The translations under genes and the position numbers were made by a program. A model generated the notes under the pieces. The model was given only the letters and a program-made list of their open reading frames with translations, was not told the DNA's origin and searched no databases. DNA of 64,000 bases from Rhizobium sp. Root1220 (lineage in GTDB: Bacteria > Pseudomonadota > Alphaproteobacteria > Rhizobiales > Rhizobiaceae): NCBI RefSeq assembly GCF_001426265.1, contig NZ_LMDG01000037.1:186001-250000 (forward strand). Reading direction: 5' to 3'. Below, in pieces: positions 25,180 through 34,985 of this stretch (its first letter is position 1; every line of letters begins with the position of its first letter).

Positions 25180-26670
25180 TCAGCCGTTGCTGGCCATAAC
25201 GGCAAGCTTGCGCACGTTGCTGGTGCTGTCTTGATCCAGCAGGCGGGTCGGGTAATCGCCGGTGAAATAGTGGTCGGTGAATTGCGGGTTGGCCTTGTTG
25301 CGGTCTTCACCGCCGACTGCGCGATAAAGACCGTCGATCGACAGGAATTCAAGCGAGTCCGCGCCGATATAGTCGCACATGGCCTTCAGGCTTGAATACT
25401 GGTTCGCCAGAAGCTTGTCGGCATCAGGTGTGTCGATGCCATAGAAGTCCGGGAAATAGATCATCGGGCTGGCGACGCGGATGTGCACTTCCTTGGCGCC
25501 GGCATCGCGGATCATCTGCACGATCTTGAGCGAGGTGGTGCCGCGCACAATGGAATCGTCGACGAGGACAACGCGCTTGCCTTCGATCATCGCCCGGTTG
25601 GCGGAGTGCTTGAGTTTGACGCCGAAGGCGCGGATCTGCTGCGTCGGCTCGATGAAGGTGCGGCCGACATAGTGGTTGCGAATGATGCCAAGCTCGAATG
25701 GGATGCCGCTTGCCTGCGCATAGCCGATAGCGGCAGGCGTGCCACCATCCGGAACGGGGACGACGACGTCGGCCTCGACAGGCGATTCCTTGGCAAGGTT
25801 GATACCCATGTTTTTACGGGCGGTATAGACGTTGCGGCCGCCGACGACGGAGTCGGGACGGGCGAAATAGACATACTCGAACAGACACAGGCGTTCCGGC
25901 TTCGGTGCTTCCGGCTTGCGGGCATCGATGGTGATCGAGCCGTCCGGCTGAATTTCGCAGATCACGACTTCGCCGTTCTCGACGTCGCGAATGTATTTCG
26001 CGCCGATGATGTCGAGTGCACAGGTCTCCGAACAGAAGATCGGCTTGCCGTCGAGCTCGCCCATCACCAGCGGGCGAATCCCGATCGGGTCACGGGCGGC
26101 GATGAGCTTGGTGCGTGTCATCGCCAGCATCGAATAGCCGCCTTCCATCTGACGGATCGCGTCGATGAAGCGATCGGAAGATGAAGCCTGCTTGGAGCGG
26201 GCGATCAGGTGGAGCACGACTTCGGTATCGGAGGTCGCCTGGAAGATTGCGCCATCGGCAATCAGCATGCGACGCATGGTCAGTCCGTTGGTGAAGTTGC
26301 CGTTGTGGGCAACGGCAATGCCGCCGACTTCGAGTTCCGCGAAGAGTGGCTGAACGTTGCGAAGCGCCACTTCACCAGTGGTGGAATAGCGGGTGTGGCC
26401 TATAGAGATGAAACCCGGAAGCTTCGCGAGTGTTGCCGGATCGGTGTAGTGATCACCGACAAGGCCCATGCGCTTTTCAGTGTGGAATTGCTTGCCGTCG
26501 AAGGTGACGATGCCGGCTGCTTCCTGGCCGCGGTGTTGCAGGGCGTGCAAACCCAGCGCCGTCAGTGTCGCGCCGTCGGGATGCCCGAGGACACCGAAAA
26601 CCCCGCATTCCTCGTGGAGTGTATCGCCATCGAGTTCATCGTTGAGCGTGGAGGAATGGGACTGGTTCAT
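25180..26670 (-). CDS. purF: Amidophosphoribosyltransferase
   Basis: 496 residues. The nucleophile Cys22 in HEECGVFG follows a ~21-residue propeptide that must be removed. The glutaminase domain is followed by a phosphoribosyltransferase domain with the PRPP loop VVLVDDSIVRGTTS. It commits PRPP to purine synthesis. Where Bacillus-type enzymes carry iron-sulfur cysteines, this protein reads PDFYGID and lacks the C-terminal CxxC, so no cluster is expected (from memory of the Bacillus sequence). cvpA lies just upstream, as is common. Confidence 0.96.
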   Translation of the reverse strand: MNQSHSSTLNDELDGDTLHEECGVFGVLGHPDGATLTALGLHALQHRGQEAAGIVTFDGKQFHTEKRMGLVGDHYTDPATLAKLPGFISIGHTRYSTTGEVALRNVQPLFAELEVGGIAVAHNGNFTNGLTMRRMLIADGAIFQATSDTEVVLHLIARSKQASSSDRFIDAIRQMEGGYSMLAMTRTKLIAARDPIGIRPLVMGELDGKPIFCSETCALDIIGAKYIRDVENGEVVICEIQPDGSITIDARKPEAPKPERLCLFEYVYFARPDSVVGGRNVYTARKNMGINLAKESPVEADVVVPVPDGGTPAAIGYAQASGIPFELGIIRNHYVGRTFIEPTQQIRAFGVKLKHSANRAMIEGKRVVLVDDSIVRGTTSLKIVQMIRDAGAKEVHIRVASPMIYFPDFYGIDTPDADKLLANQYSSLKAMCDYIGADSLEFLSIDGLYRAVGGEDRNKANPQFTDHYFTGDYPTRLLDQDSTSNVRKLAVMASNG

Positions 26671-26774
26671 TGATGCGGGCCTTTGCTCTCACAAGAATGG
26701 ATCGGCATTTCCAGAAACGGCGTAGGCCCGGCGGAGCGGATGCCCGGCCGGACCTTTAGTCGCGTCCCGCTCAA

Positions 26775-26788
26775 ATGGCAATTGCCAT
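26775..26788. repeat. 14-base perfect palindrome between cvpA and purF
   Basis: ATGGCAATTGCCAT, about 100 bases upstream of the purF start. It may be a regulator site for purF, or chance. Confidence 0.25.
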
Positions 26789-26816
26789 GGGCCGGGTCAA
26801 GCTGTTGAACACTGCG

Positions 26817-27443
26817 TCAATTAGACGGCTGCTGTGCACCATTTGCAGGGGCGGGCGCGGCATCTTCAGCCGGCACCTGATCGGAAGCGGGCGCATCGCC
26901 GCTCTCCGCATTGCCGCCCTGCGGCTGAATCTTCTCCATCACGCTCGCCCGCACCATCTGTGCAAACTCCGCCGGCAATACCGACTGCAGCTTAACGACC
27001 ATCGAGTCCAGGAATGGCTTGGACTTGGCGTTGTTGACCCAACCCGGGCGGTGATCGACGTCTACAAGCCAGTTCCAGAAAGCGGTGGCAACGACGAGGA
27101 GAAGTATGCCCCTTGCTGCGCCGAAGAGAAAGCCCAAAGTACGGTCGAGTGCGCCAATGCGGCTGTCGATGATGAAATCGGCTATCTTCATGGTGATGAA
27201 GGAGATCACGATCAGCGCAATCAGAAACACTACGGCTGCCGAACCGACGATCGCGATGCGGTCGTCATCGGTGTACTTTTTTGCATAGGGAACAAGGTAC
27301 GGATAGAAATAGTAGGCAGCGGCTGCAGAGCCACCCCAGCTGGCGATCGAAAGAACTTCGCGGGAGAAGCCGCGCACCATTGCAAGTACGGCGGAGAAAA
27401 GAACGACGCCGATGACAATACCGTCGAAAATCGTAATGGGCAT
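26817..27443 (-). CDS. cvpA: CvpA-family membrane protein
   Basis: 208 residues with four membrane segments in the first ~120 (starting IFDGIVIGVVLFSAVLAMVR). A cytoplasmic or periplasmic C-terminal tail follows, rich in Ala, Pro and Gln. CvpA homologues are linked to colicin V production in E. coli and to envelope stress. Its position upstream of purF is the common bacterial arrangement. Confidence 0.92.
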   Translation of the reverse strand: MPITIFDGIVIGVVLFSAVLAMVRGFSREVLSIASWGGSAAAAYYFYPYLVPYAKKYTDDDRIAIVGSAAVVFLIALIVISFITMKIADFIIDSRIGALDRTLGFLFGAARGILLLVVATAFWNWLVDVDHRPGWVNNAKSKPFLDSMVVKLQSVLPAEFAQMVRASVMEKIQPQGGNAESGDAPASDQVPAEDAAPAPANGAQQPSN

Positions 27444-27536
27444 ATAAATTCAACTCCAGGACGTCCGCTTATCCGCGGTTCAGTCGCGCCTCATTGCGTG
27501 TTTCCTATATCATCACCAATGCTGGCGATGAAAGGA

Positions 27537-28943
27537 TCAAACCTCATCTTCCACACGTCGTAGCGCGCCCTTCGACCCGGCGATCCGTGCAACCAGATCC
27601 GGCAGGCTTTCGATCTCGCTCCAGCGACCGCCCGTGCCCTTTGGAAGTTCGGCGGACCCTGACGGAAGCAACGCAGCAGAAAATCCCAGTTTCTCGGCTT
27701 CTTTGAGGCGCTGGGCAGTGTGTGCAACCGGCCGGACGGCGCCGGACAGGCTGACTTCGCCGAAATAGACACAATCGGCAGGAAGGGCAATACCGGCAAG
27801 CGAGGAAACCAGGGCAGATGCGACGGCCAGATCCGCTGCCGGCTCGGAAATGCGGTAGCCGCCGGCGATGTTGAGGTAGACGTCGTGTTGCCCGAGTCGC
27901 ACGCCACAGTGCGCCTCAAGCACGGCAAGGATCATTGACAGGCGCGCGGAGTCCCAGCCGACGATTGCCCGGCGCGGCGTGCCGAGCGATGTCGGCGCCA
28001 CCAGCGCCTGCACTTCGACGAGGATCGGTCGCGTTCCCTCCATGCCCGCAAAGACGGCAGCGCCCGGGGATTTCTCGTTGCGCTCGCCCAGAAACAGTTC
28101 GGAGGGATTGGCGACTTCGCGCAGTCCCTTGTCGGACATCTCGAAGACACCGATCTCGTCGGTCGGCCCGAAGCGGTTCTTGACGGTGCGCAGGATGCGG
28201 TAGTGGTGCCCGCGGTCGCCTTCAAAGTAGAGGACCGCATCAACCATATGTTCGACCACGCGCGGACCTGCGATCTGGCCGTCCTTGGTGACGTGTCCGA
28301 CCAGCACCATCGCCGCGCCGGTCTGCTTGGCGAAGCGGATCATCGCCTGAACGCCTGTGCGCACCTGCGTCACCGTACCCGGTGCGGATTCGGCAAGGTC
28401 ACTCCACAGTGTTTGGATGGAATCGATAATAACGAGATCTGGCCGTTTGCCCTCCGCCAGCGTCGCTAGAATATCCTCGACATTGGTCTCGGCCGCCAGC
28501 AGCACGTCAGTATCAGCCGCCTGAAGGCGTTGCGCCCGCAGTCGCACCTGTGCCACCGCTTCCTCGCCCGAGACATAGATGATCCGGTGTCCGCGACGTG
28601 AAAGTGCTGCGGCGCCCTGCATCAACAGCGTCGATTTCCCGATGCCGGGATCGCCGCCGATAAGCACGGCGGATCCACGCACGAAACCGCCGCCGAGCGC
28701 CCGGTCAAGCTCCGAGATGCCCGTATGAATGCGCGGCGCTTCCTCGATTTCGCCCGACAGTGCCGTAAGGGCCACGGCGCGACCTTTCTTCGGCGTCTTC
28801 GCCGGGCCGCCGCCGATCCCGCCCATCGGGTCTTCCTCGACGATGGTGTTCCACTCGCCGCAGTTCTCGCACTTGCCCGCCCAACGGTTGTGAATGGTGC
28901 CACAGCTCTGGCAGATGAATTGTGTCCTGGCCTTCGCCATCAA
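27537..28943 (-). CDS. radA: DNA repair protein RadA
   Basis: 468 residues; the true start may be the second codon, also Met. An N-terminal C4 zinc finger (CQSCG, CENCG) is followed by a RecA-like ATPase with Walker A GGDPGIGKST. The RadA-specific KNRFG motif is present and a Lon-like domain follows (~280-450). RadA drives branch migration of recombination intermediates. It is transcribed away from the frameshifted lysE-like gene. Confidence 0.96.
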   Translation of the reverse strand: MMAKARTQFICQSCGTIHNRWAGKCENCGEWNTIVEEDPMGGIGGGPAKTPKKGRAVALTALSGEIEEAPRIHTGISELDRALGGGFVRGSAVLIGGDPGIGKSTLLMQGAAALSRRGHRIIYVSGEEAVAQVRLRAQRLQAADTDVLLAAETNVEDILATLAEGKRPDLVIIDSIQTLWSDLAESAPGTVTQVRTGVQAMIRFAKQTGAAMVLVGHVTKDGQIAGPRVVEHMVDAVLYFEGDRGHHYRILRTVKNRFGPTDEIGVFEMSDKGLREVANPSELFLGERNEKSPGAAVFAGMEGTRPILVEVQALVAPTSLGTPRRAIVGWDSARLSMILAVLEAHCGVRLGQHDVYLNIAGGYRISEPAADLAVASALVSSLAGIALPADCVYFGEVSLSGAVRPVAHTAQRLKEAEKLGFSAALLPSGSAELPKGTGGRWSEIESLPDLVARIAGSKGALRRVEDEV

Positions 28944-29089
28944 TTGCCGCTTTCGTTCGGATGACCGGGTCGGTGCCGGCTCGAATCAGTTTGGTCGTTC
29001 AGATAATCATTCGCAGCACCGATCAAAACTAATGATTTCCCTATCAGGGGGTCTCGGTGGCATCTGTTCTCCACTGTCTTGGAGTGGAA

Positions 29090-29727
29090 ATGGTGCTGGA
29101 TTATTCGCTCGTACACTGGATCGCATTTCTCACGGCGGCCATTTTGCTCAACCTCTCGCCGGGTCCCGACATGGCATTTATCCTCGGCCACACGGTCAAG
29201 AGCGGCATCCGCACCGGCTTTGCCGCATTGTCGGCATCTGGACGGGTGCGTGCCTGCATGTGGCGATGGCGGCATTCGGCCTCTCGGCAATCCTCGCGGC
29301 CTCAGCATTCGCTTTCTCGGCGGTGAAATGGATCGGCGCCATCTATCTCGTCTGGCTTGGCATCCAGGCTCTGCGCTCGAATGGCGAGGGCGGGATCGTC
29401 ACGGCTGCGCGGGATATCCTGCCCTGGCATCGCGTCTATAGGCAGGGCATCCTCGTTTCGCTCCTGAACCCGAAAGTCGCAATCTTCTTTCTGGCTTTCC
29501 TGCCGCAATTCGTGGTCGAAGGTGCCGGGCCGACCTGGCTTCAACTCGCCTTCCACGGTATGTTGATCATCGCTGTCGCCGTCTTCATCGAACCTCCGCT
29601 CATTCTTGCCGGAGGTCGGATTGCCGATATCGTCAGGCGCAAGAAAAGTGTCGGCGTCTGGCTCGACCGCGGGCTGGGCGCCTTGCTGGTCGCACTCGGC
29701 GTCCGTCTGGCACTGACGACGCGATAG
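29090..29727 (+). pseudogene. LysE-family transporter, frameshifted
   Basis: The ATG at 29090 with GGAG five bases upstream begins a normal LysE-type protein (LLNLSPGPDMAFILGHTV). The frame is lost near 29228-29232. From 29233 the family resumes in the next frame (GIWTGACLHVAMAAFGLSAIL) and runs to 29727 (LLNPKVAIFFLAFLPQF). Restoring one base between 29228 and 29232 would join the halves into about 212 residues. It is either a recent pseudogene or a sequencing error; no homopolymer is at the site. Confidence 0.85.
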
Positions 29728-29736
29728 ATCGTCTCG

Positions 29737-30903
29737 CTATTCCTCGTCCTCAACCACATAGCGCCGCTCGTGACGCAGTCCTATGCTGGTCAGTATTTCG
29801 TAACCGATCGTTCCGGCCGATCGCGCGACATCGTCGATCGCCACGTTCTTTCCGAACAGTTCGATGTAATCGCCTACGTTTACAACATTTTCTTGCAGGT
29901 CGGTGATATCGAAGATGGTCATATCCATGGTGATCCGCCCTGCAACGGGCACCATACGGCCGGCGAGAAAGCCCTGGCCACTCTGTCGCACCACCTGGCG
30001 CAATGGCACGCCGCCGCTCGATTGGCTGCGCATGTAGCCATCGGCATAGCCGGCCGATACGATAGCCAGGCGGCTGTCGCGGGTCAGTTGCATCGCTTGA
30101 CCGTAGCTCACGGATTCACCTGCCTTGGCCGTACGGATCTGGATGATCCGCGCTTCTGCCGTCACGACCGGCCGCATCGGATTGATCATCCCGTTGACCG
30201 CCTCAGCCCCGTAGATCGAGATGCCGGGCCGGGTCAGGTCGAAGTGATAGTCGCTACCAAGAAAAATACCGCCGGACGCAGCAAGGCTTGAATCGATACC
30301 TTCATAGGCGGCGCTAACCCTACGGAATGATTCGAGTTGTTGCCTGTTCATTGCCGAGCCATGGTCGTCGCCGCAGGCGAGATGGCTCATGATGAGCATC
30401 GGTGAAAAGCTCGCCGGGCGCGAGACGTCGTCGGCAAGGGCGATCGCTTCGTCCAAGGCAAGACCCAACCGGTTGAAACCCGTGTCGATGTGCAGGGCGC
30501 AAGGGTAATCGCCATAGTCGGCGAGGACCAACATCCAGAAAGCGAGTTGCTCTTCCGAGGATATTACCGGCACGAGGTCGTTTTCGAAAAATCGTCGCTC
30601 GGTGCCGGGCCATATCCCCGACAGAACGAAGATGCGCGCTTCGGGCGCATAGAGCCTCAGCGTCACGCCCTCATCGACCGTCGCCACGAAGAAGTCGCGG
30701 GCTCCCGCAAGATAAAGTGCTTCGCCGACGTCCTCGATACCAGTGCCGTAGGCATCGGCTTTGACCACGGCGCCGGCACGCGCCTTGCCGGAGTGGCGCG
30801 CCATGTCCTTCCAGTTTTCCGTCAATGCCGTCAGATCAACCGTCAGGCGCAGACCGGCAGAAGCGAAATTGTCGTCTTCGAAGGCGTCGGAAAATTCGGT
30901 CAT
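29737..30903 (-). CDS. alr: Alanine racemase
   Basis: 388 residues from the ATG at 30903; other Met codons at 30912 and 30978 are possible. The PLP lysine lies in AVVKADAYGTG, the second catalytic Tyr probably in GISIYGAE, and the C-terminal domain follows (SYGQAMQ, VAGRITMDM). It supplies D-alanine for peptidoglycan. It is transcribed in the same direction as dnaB, about 96 bases after it. Confidence 0.95.
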   Translation of the reverse strand: MTEFSDAFEDDNFASAGLRLTVDLTALTENWKDMARHSGKARAGAVVKADAYGTGIEDVGEALYLAGARDFFVATVDEGVTLRLYAPEARIFVLSGIWPGTERRFFENDLVPVISSEEQLAFWMLVLADYGDYPCALHIDTGFNRLGLALDEAIALADDVSRPASFSPMLIMSHLACGDDHGSAMNRQQLESFRRVSAAYEGIDSSLAASGGIFLGSDYHFDLTRPGISIYGAEAVNGMINPMRPVVTAEARIIQIRTAKAGESVSYGQAMQLTRDSRLAIVSAGYADGYMRSQSSGGVPLRQVVRQSGQGFLAGRMVPVAGRITMDMTIFDITDLQENVVNVGDYIELFGKNVAIDDVARSAGTIGYEILTSIGLRHERRYVVEDEE

Positions 30904-30999
30904 GTTCCACATCGAAAAATAGGCCAGAGACGAGTCTCTGGCCAGCTTAGTGGTGAACCGCGAAGAACGGAAGGCCACCGCTGCATTGCAGCACGCGTC

Positions 31000-32496
31000 T
31001 TAGTGTTCCTCGTACTGAATGAATGATGGATCTGCGAGGTCGGCGAAGCGTGTGAATTCCGATTGGAAGGCGAGCTTCACGGTGCCCGTCGGTCCGTGGC
31101 GCTGTTTGGCGATGATCACATCGGCGGTGCCCTTCACCTTGTCGAACAAGGCTTCCCATTCAGGATACTTCGGATCGGCGATATCGCGCGGCTCGGAGTT
31201 CTTGACGTAATATTCCTCACGGAACACGAACAGCACAACGTCCGCGTCCTGCTCGATCGAGCCCGACTCACGAAGGTCGGAGAGTTGCGGGCGCTTGTCG
31301 TCGCGGCTTTCGACCTGACGCGACAACTGCGACAGGGCGATGATCGGAACGTTCAGTTCCTTGCCCAACGCCTTCAGGCCGGTAGTGATCTGGGTGATTT
31401 CCTGCACGCGGTTTTCGCCTGACTTGCCGGAGCCCGTCATGAGCTGGATATAGTCGACCACGAGGCAATCGAGGCCGCGCTGGCGCTTTAGGCGACGCGC
31501 ACGCGCCGAAAGCTGCGCGATCGAGATGCCGCCGGTCTGGTCGATGAACAGCGGAACCTTCTGCATCATCATCGAGCAGGCGACGAGCTTTTCGAAATCG
31601 GCGTCGTTGATGTCGCCGCGACGGATCTTTGAGGATGAGACTTCCGTCTGCTCGGAGATGATACGGGTGGCCAGCTGCTCGGACGACATTTCGAGCGAGT
31701 AGAAGCCGACGACGCCGCCGTTCTTCGCCTTGGTGCTGCCGTCGGGCTGCACTTCGCCTTCGAAGGAGGCGGCGATGTTGTAGGCGATGTTGGTCGCAAG
31801 AGAGGTCTTGCCCATACCCGGTCGTCCCGCCAGCACGATCAAGTCTGACCGCTGCAGGCCGCCCATCTTCGAATCGAGCGAATGGATGCCCGTCGAGATT
31901 CCGGAGAGGCCGCCGTCGCGCTCCTTGGCGACAGCCGCCATGTCGATCGCCAGTGCGACAGCATCGTTGAACGCCTGAAAGCCGCCGTCATAGCGGCCGT
32001 TTTCGGCCAGCTCGAACAGCCGACGCTCGGTGTCTTCGATCTGAGTTTGCGGCGGCATGTCGAGCGGCGCGTCATAGGCGATATTGACGACGTCTTCGCC
32101 GATGGTGATCAGCGCGCGCCGCAGGGCCAGATCGTAGATCGCGCGGCCGTAGTCTTCGGCGTTGATAATCGTCACCGCTTCACGGGCAAGACGGGCCAGA
32201 TATTCCGACACCGTCATGTCGCCGACCTTCTCGTCGGCCTTCAGGAAGGTCTTGATCGTCACCGGATTGGCGATCTTGCCCATGCGGATGATGTCGCCCG
32301 CGACCTCGAAGATCTTGCGGTGAAGCGGCTCGTAGAGATGCGGCGGCTTGAGGAAGTCCGACACCCGGTAATAGGCGTCGTTGTTCATCAGGATCGCGCC
32401 GAGAAGTGCCTGCTCGGCTTCGATGTTGTTGGGTGCTTCGCGGTAATGCTGCTCTGGTTGAGCAACAGCGGCAATCTTTCGAGCGACGTCGTTCAT
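31000..32496 (-). CDS. dnaB: Replicative DNA helicase
   Basis: 498 residues. The N-terminal DnaB collar (NNIEAEQALLGAILMN) is followed by the RecA-like ATPase with GRPGMGKTS, and conserved motifs include DYIQLMTG and LSQLSRQVESR. This hexameric helicase unwinds DNA at the replication fork. The start ATG at 32496 gives the usual length, and no intein is present. Confidence 0.97.
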   Translation of the reverse strand: MNDVARKIAAVAQPEQHYREAPNNIEAEQALLGAILMNNDAYYRVSDFLKPPHLYEPLHRKIFEVAGDIIRMGKIANPVTIKTFLKADEKVGDMTVSEYLARLAREAVTIINAEDYGRAIYDLALRRALITIGEDVVNIAYDAPLDMPPQTQIEDTERRLFELAENGRYDGGFQAFNDAVALAIDMAAVAKERDGGLSGISTGIHSLDSKMGGLQRSDLIVLAGRPGMGKTSLATNIAYNIAASFEGEVQPDGSTKAKNGGVVGFYSLEMSSEQLATRIISEQTEVSSSKIRRGDINDADFEKLVACSMMMQKVPLFIDQTGGISIAQLSARARRLKRQRGLDCLVVDYIQLMTGSGKSGENRVQEITQITTGLKALGKELNVPIIALSQLSRQVESRDDKRPQLSDLRESGSIEQDADVVLFVFREEYYVKNSEPRDIADPKYPEWEALFDKVKGTADVIIAKQRHGPTGTVKLAFQSEFTRFADLADPSFIQYEEH

Positions 32497-32764
32497 CTTG
32501 ATCCGTTCTGTCTTTTTCAGTCTCGGGTGTGCAATCCGCGACCGGGAAAATCAAGTGCCAAGCGAGTGATGCCGACGCGCTGCCGTCAAAAGGCCGAGCC
32601 TTTGCCCGTTCTTCGACTTCTCCACAGCGGAACTTGCGTTCAGGCGAAAATACCGGAAGTGTCACCCACAGGACACGGCGCAAAGCGACTCACCTGCTAC
32701 GTGCTGTTTGTGCTATTTTAGCCTTTCGAACGAACAATCGCATCGAAAACTGTCGCCTTCGGAC
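32497..32764. other. Divergent intergenic region, dnaB / marR
   Basis: No gene is supported. It should hold the dnaB promoter on the minus strand; I see no strong match. The marR promoter and operator begin at 32765. Confidence 0.4.
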
Positions 32765-32793
32765 TTGAAAATAAGGGACAAAGAAAGTAGATA
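32765..32793 (+). promoter_or_regulatory. Predicted sigma-70 promoter of the marR-MFS-HlyD operon
   Basis: TTGAAA, 17 bases, TAGATA. The predicted start of transcription, near 32800, falls at the edge of the palindrome at 32803-32820. Confidence 0.55.
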
Positions 32794-32802
32794 GATAGTA
32801 AA

Positions 32803-32820
32803 TAATTAGTGCACTAATTA
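32803..32820. promoter_or_regulatory. 18-base perfect palindrome, likely MarR operator
   Basis: TAATTAGTG/CACTAATTA, 16 bases before the marR ATG and directly after the predicted promoter. This size, symmetry and position are typical of an autoregulating MarR dimer. Confidence 0.65.
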
Positions 32821-32836
32821 AAATAGGCTGAATCTT

Positions 32837-33280
32837 ATGGTCAATCGTGTTCTTGGGCGGGAACTCATCGAGGATCTGGCCGCTTTCAATCGAAAGCTCA
32901 AGACGGTGTTCGACAAGATTGTTCGGGAGCGCAACATGACGTTGCCGCGGGCGCGCGTGTTCTTCACGCTCAACAAGAAGGATGGGATCAATCAGCGCGA
33001 GCTTGCGGACCGCCTTGAGCTGGAGACGCCGACGTTGGTCAGAATTCTCGATGCGATGGAAGCGCAAGGCTTTGTCGAGCGACGGGTGGCACAGAATGAT
33101 CGTCGCGCCAAGGAGATCTACATTACCGAGACGGGCAAGGTCGTTGCAGGCGAGATCGACGATATTGCAGTCAGTGTGCGGGCGCAGGTTATTGCCGGTA
33201 TTCCTGATGCCGATCTGAGGACCGCCTTGGATGTGATACGGGCCATGCAGGCCAATCTGCAGGGCATTCGGGGAGTGTGA
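32837..33280 (+). CDS. MarR-family transcriptional regulator
   Basis: 147 residues. A winged helix-turn-helix is visible: INQRELADRLELETPTLVRI as recognition region and VERRVAQNDRRAKEIYITETG as the wing with the conserved D-RR. It most likely represses its own operon, which encodes an efflux pump, through the palindrome 16 bases upstream, and is released by a ligand. The next gene starts ten bases after its stop. Confidence 0.92.
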   Translation: MVNRVLGRELIEDLAAFNRKLKTVFDKIVRERNMTLPRARVFFTLNKKDGINQRELADRLELETPTLVRILDAMEAQGFVERRVAQNDRRAKEIYITETGKVVAGEIDDIAVSVRAQVIAGIPDADLRTALDVIRAMQANLQGIRGV

Positions 33281-33290
33281 GGTAGCTTGA

Positions 33291-34970
33291 ATGAGCCTCG
33301 TCCAGACCGCCAAGGACAGTGCTGCGCCTACGGCAGCAGGAGAGATGCCTGAACCTGAACCGCAGCCGCTGTCCGCGCCGCCCACTCCGGTGGCAATGCG
33401 AGCTTGGAAGGTACCCTTCTACATGGCGGCGTCGGTGCTGCTTTTTCTGACACAGGGCCTCGGCATGAATCTGCTGACGGCGAACATATACCAGCTCCAG
33501 GGGTCTTTCTCGGCGACGACGGCAGAGGTTTCATGGCTCGCGGCGGCCTACATGGCACCCTACGCCAGCCTGTCAATTGCCCTGTTCAAAATCCGCACGC
33601 AGTACGGCCTCAGGCGGTTTGCCGAGCTTAGCATCATCTGCTTCGTCGTAGCCGCGATCCTCAATCTCCTCATCACCGATCTGCATTCGGCGATTGTCGT
33701 CAGGGCGATCAGCGGTATGGCAGCGGCTCCGCTGTCCACGTTGGGCTTTCTCTACATGCTGGAGGCGTTTCCGCCGGAAAGGAAGCTGTCGACCGGGATC
33801 AGCCTTGCGCTGATGTGTACACTATTCGCCGCACCTGTGGCGCGTATCATATCGCCGTCGCTCCTGGATCTAGGCGGCTACCACGCGCTCTATACCTTGG
33901 AAATGGGGCTCGCACTGATCGCCTTCGCAATCATTTATACGATGCCCCTGACGTCGCCCCCTCGCGCCGTCGTCATTCAGCGGCTTGATGTGCTTAGCTA
34001 TCTCCTGCTTGCGGTTGGCTTTGGCTGTCTTGCTGTCGTGCTGACGCTTGGGCGGCTCTATTGGTGGTTCGAGGCACCCTGGATTGGAATTTTGCTTGCC
34101 GTCGCAGTCGCTTGTCTCTCCCTGATGCTCGTCATCGAATTGCCGCGCACCAACCCGATGCTCGACTTTCGCTGGGTCCTGTCGGGGGCAAATCTGCGCA
34201 TGGCCGGCGTGCTCCTGCTCTTCCGTTTCGTCTCCTCCGAGCAGTCCTCGACAGCCGCCAGTTTCTACCAGCAGCTCGGCCTTCTCAACGATCAGACGGT
34301 TACGCTCTATGCGGTCATCTTGCTGGCGTCGCTGGTTGGTGGCTTGTTCTGCGCATTGCTGATGACGACACGCTATGTCGAGACGGCACATGTCATTGCC
34401 CTGCTGCTCATTGCGGGAGGGGCTTATCTCGACAGCCAGTCAACCAGTTTGACACGCCCCGATCAAATGTATCTCAGTCAGGCGATGGTCGCAGCCGGTG
34501 CGGCAATGTTTCTGCCGCCGGTGATGGCAAGCGGCTTCAAGGCAGCAATGGCCCGCGGCATGCCGTTCATCGTCAACTTCCTTGCGATCTTCCTGTTCAC
34601 CCAGAGCATCGGCTCGCTCTTTGCGTCAGCCATGCTCGGCACCTTTGTCACCATCCGCGAGAAATTCCATTCGAATGTGCTCGCCGAACATATCCTCCTG
34701 CAGGATCCGCTCGTTGCGCAACGAGTGTCACAGCTAGCCGCGTCTTATGGGAGGATGATCACCGACAAGATGCTGCTCAATGCGGAGGGGCTATCGCTAC
34801 TATCGCAGCAGGTTGCGAGGGAATCCTACATCCTGGCCTATAACGACACATTCATGGTCATTTGCATCGCCTCTCTGATGGGACTGGCCATCCTGCTTCT
34901 GCATCAAGCATGGCGGCGTCTTTCCTGGCTCCGGGCAGGCAGGCAAGACGCCGCCGCAGTTCAATCCTGA
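33291..34970 (+). CDS. MFS efflux permease, EmrB/DHA2-like
   Basis: 559 residues, GAGG eight bases upstream of the ATG. A Pro-rich N-terminal tail (~1-40) is followed by about 14 hydrophobic segments, the DHA2 topology. There is an extended hydrophilic loop before the last helix (~475-525, IREKFHSNVLAEH onward), as in EmrB-type pumps working with a fusion protein. It exports drugs or lipophilic acids; the substrate is unknown. It sits between the regulator and the fusion protein. Confidence 0.88.
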   Translation: MSLVQTAKDSAAPTAAGEMPEPEPQPLSAPPTPVAMRAWKVPFYMAASVLLFLTQGLGMNLLTANIYQLQGSFSATTAEVSWLAAAYMAPYASLSIALFKIRTQYGLRRFAELSIICFVVAAILNLLITDLHSAIVVRAISGMAAAPLSTLGFLYMLEAFPPERKLSTGISLALMCTLFAAPVARIISPSLLDLGGYHALYTLEMGLALIAFAIIYTMPLTSPPRAVVIQRLDVLSYLLLAVGFGCLAVVLTLGRLYWWFEAPWIGILLAVAVACLSLMLVIELPRTNPMLDFRWVLSGANLRMAGVLLLFRFVSSEQSSTAASFYQQLGLLNDQTVTLYAVILLASLVGGLFCALLMTTRYVETAHVIALLLIAGGAYLDSQSTSLTRPDQMYLSQAMVAAGAAMFLPPVMASGFKAAMARGMPFIVNFLAIFLFTQSIGSLFASAMLGTFVTIREKFHSNVLAEHILLQDPLVAQRVSQLAASYGRMITDKMLLNAEGLSLLSQQVARESYILAYNDTFMVICIASLMGLAILLLHQAWRRLSWLRAGRQDAAAVQS

Positions 34971-34985
34971 TCGCGAGTTCCAAGC

